Source: Hyphomicrobiales bacterium (GTDB taxonomy: Bacteria; Pseudomonadota; Alphaproteobacteria; Rhizobiales; Rhizobiaceae). From it: a stretch of DNA of 64,000 nucleotides. The position numbers were made by a program, and so were the translations under genes. Below the pieces are notes generated by a model. It had not been told where the DNA came from. It saw only the letters and a list, made by a program, of their open reading frames with translations, and made no database searches. Each line of letters opens with the position of its first letter. Position 1 is the stretch's first letter. The stretch is taken from positions 16,590 to 80,589 of the forward strand of contig UCCA01000026.1 of the NCBI GenBank assembly GCA_900470805.1, written 5' to 3'. This document shows positions 63,267-64,000 of the stretch, piece after piece.

Positions 63267-64000
63267 ATGCTGATTTGGCTAGTCGAACTGTCGGACCACC
63301 TGAAATTTCTGAATCTGTTCAGGTACATCACGTTCCGTACAGGCGCCTCTCTGTTTACTTCCGCGCTGATCGTCTTCCTGTTCGGGCCGATGATCATCAA
63401 TTCGCTGCGCATCCGTCAGGGCAAGGGTCAGCCGATCCGTGCCGACGGTCCGCAGACGCACTTCAAGAAGGCCGGCACGCCGACCATGGGCGGCCTGATG
63501 ATCCTGGCCGGCATCGTCGGCTCGTCGCTTTTGTGGGCGGATCTCTCCAACGTCTATGTTGTCGCCACGCTGCTGGTGACGCTCGGCTTCGGCGCCATCG
63601 GCTTCTATGACGACTATCTGAAGGTCAGCAAGCAGAGCCACAAAGGCTTTTCGGGCAAGGCGCGCCTCGGTATCGAGTTCATCATTGCCGGCATTGCCGT
63701 CTACTTCATGATGCGCGCCGCGCATGCATCGGGTCCGGCCGGATCGACCTTCGGGTCGTCGATCGCCTTTCCGTTCTTCAAGGACTTCATGATCAACCTC
63801 GGCATCATGTTCGTGGTGTTTGGCGGCTTCGTCATCGTCGGCGCCGGCAATGCCGTGAACCTGACTGATGGTCTCGACGGTTTGGCCATCGTGCCTGTCA
63901 TGATCGCCGCCGCCTCCTTTGGCGTGATCGCCTATCTCGCCGGTAACGCCGTTTTCGCCAACTACCTGCAGATCAATTTCGTGCCGGGAACCGGGGAGCT
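63267..64000 (+). CDS. mraY: Phospho-N-acetylmuramoyl-pentapeptide transferase MraY (partial, cut by window end)
   Basis: The first 244 codons are visible, the rest is outside the window. Start at ATG 63267 with aaggggcc upstream. Characteristic motifs: MLIWLVELSDHLKF at the N-terminus, KKAGTPTMGG, FYDDYLKV (metal-binding DD) and AVNLTDGLDGLA. Membrane segments alternate with these loops. It makes lipid I at the inner membrane, the first membrane step of peptidoglycan synthesis. Confidence 0.95.
   Translation, partial: MLIWLVELSDHLKFLNLFRYITFRTGASLFTSALIVFLFGPMIINSLRIRQGKGQPIRADGPQTHFKKAGTPTMGGLMILAGIVGSSLLWADLSNVYVVATLLVTLGFGAIGFYDDYLKVSKQSHKGFSGKARLGIEFIIAGIAVYFMMRAAHASGPAGSTFGSSIAFPFFKDFMINLGIMFVVFGGFVIVGAGNAVNLTDGLDGLAIVPVMIAAASFGVIAYLAGNAVFANYLQINFVPGTGE

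Overview
This is a 64 kb stretch of a GC-rich alphaproteobacterial chromosome, almost certainly from the family Rhizobiaceae (Rhizobium/Agrobacterium/Ensifer type). The evidence is gene content and order: cobalamin-dependent metH and an ArsR-methyltransferase/metF pair that share one palindromic operator, a betaine-lipid pair btaAB, a pyrophosphate-type phosphofructokinase, the RNase P RNA next to mraZ and the start of the dcw cluster, and rhizobial-type intergenic inverted repeats. Genus-level placement rests on recalled family knowledge; no search was run. Apart from one small toxin-antitoxin module and two repeat elements there are no insertion sequences, prophage genes, tRNA genes or CRISPR arrays.

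Layout. 1-3.8 kb: the end of a Pot-type ABC importer operon (two permeases) followed by an Asp/Glu/hydantoin racemase, a flavin-reductase-like protein and a UPF0303 protein. 3.9-6.0 kb: a secreted unknown protein and a CHASE4-like diguanylate cyclase. 6.0-11.3 kb: an AGE-family sugar isomerase divergent from metH, with a 20-bp perfect palindrome between them. 11.3-13.7 kb: an MHS-family transporter and a PP2C-like phosphatase. 13.7-14.1 kb: a 29-bp perfect inverted repeat. 14.1-26.7 kb: a putative nitrogen-compound catabolic island. It has an RpiR regulator and a four-gene ABC importer on the minus strand, and, divergently, an N-formylglutamate-amidohydrolase-family enzyme, an amino-acid permease, a glutamine-synthetase-like ligase, an HTH/PIN toxin-antitoxin pair, an aldehyde dehydrogenase and an iron-type alcohol dehydrogenase.

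26.9-38.8 kb: an orphan ParA, a LuxR-type regulator, an L,D-transpeptidase, small metabolic and repair enzymes (DUF4432, a DSP-like phosphatase, RidA), a DMT exporter with an alpha/beta hydrolase, a secreted RNase T2, a GT-C-like membrane protein and ettA. 38.9-41.1 kb: SahR-type regulator plus metF, then a 25-residue membrane peptide not previously called. 41.4-52.8 kb: many peptidoglycan hydrolases (lytic transglycosylases, GH25, amidase), btaAB with a candidate Pho box, a serine hydrolase, a LysE exporter, PPi-PFK and a TerB-DnaJ protein. 52.9-55.3 kb: tandem sarcosine-oxidase-like flavoenzymes. 55.4-55.8 kb: rnpB. 56.4-64 kb: the dcw cluster (mraZ, rsmH, ftsL, ftsI, murE, murF, partial mraY), preceded by four CCCAT repeats at exact 10-bp spacing that look like the MraZ operator.

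The most interesting points are: (1) the 14-27 kb island, which may encode a gamma-glutamylation route for an amino alcohol or amine; (2) the shared SahR operator linking metH and metF; (3) the 4 x 10 bp MraZ-box array; (4) the Pho-box-like site before btaA; (5) two small proteins (25 aa membrane, 64 aa zinc-ribbon-like); and (6) a nine-G tract inside the antitoxin gene.
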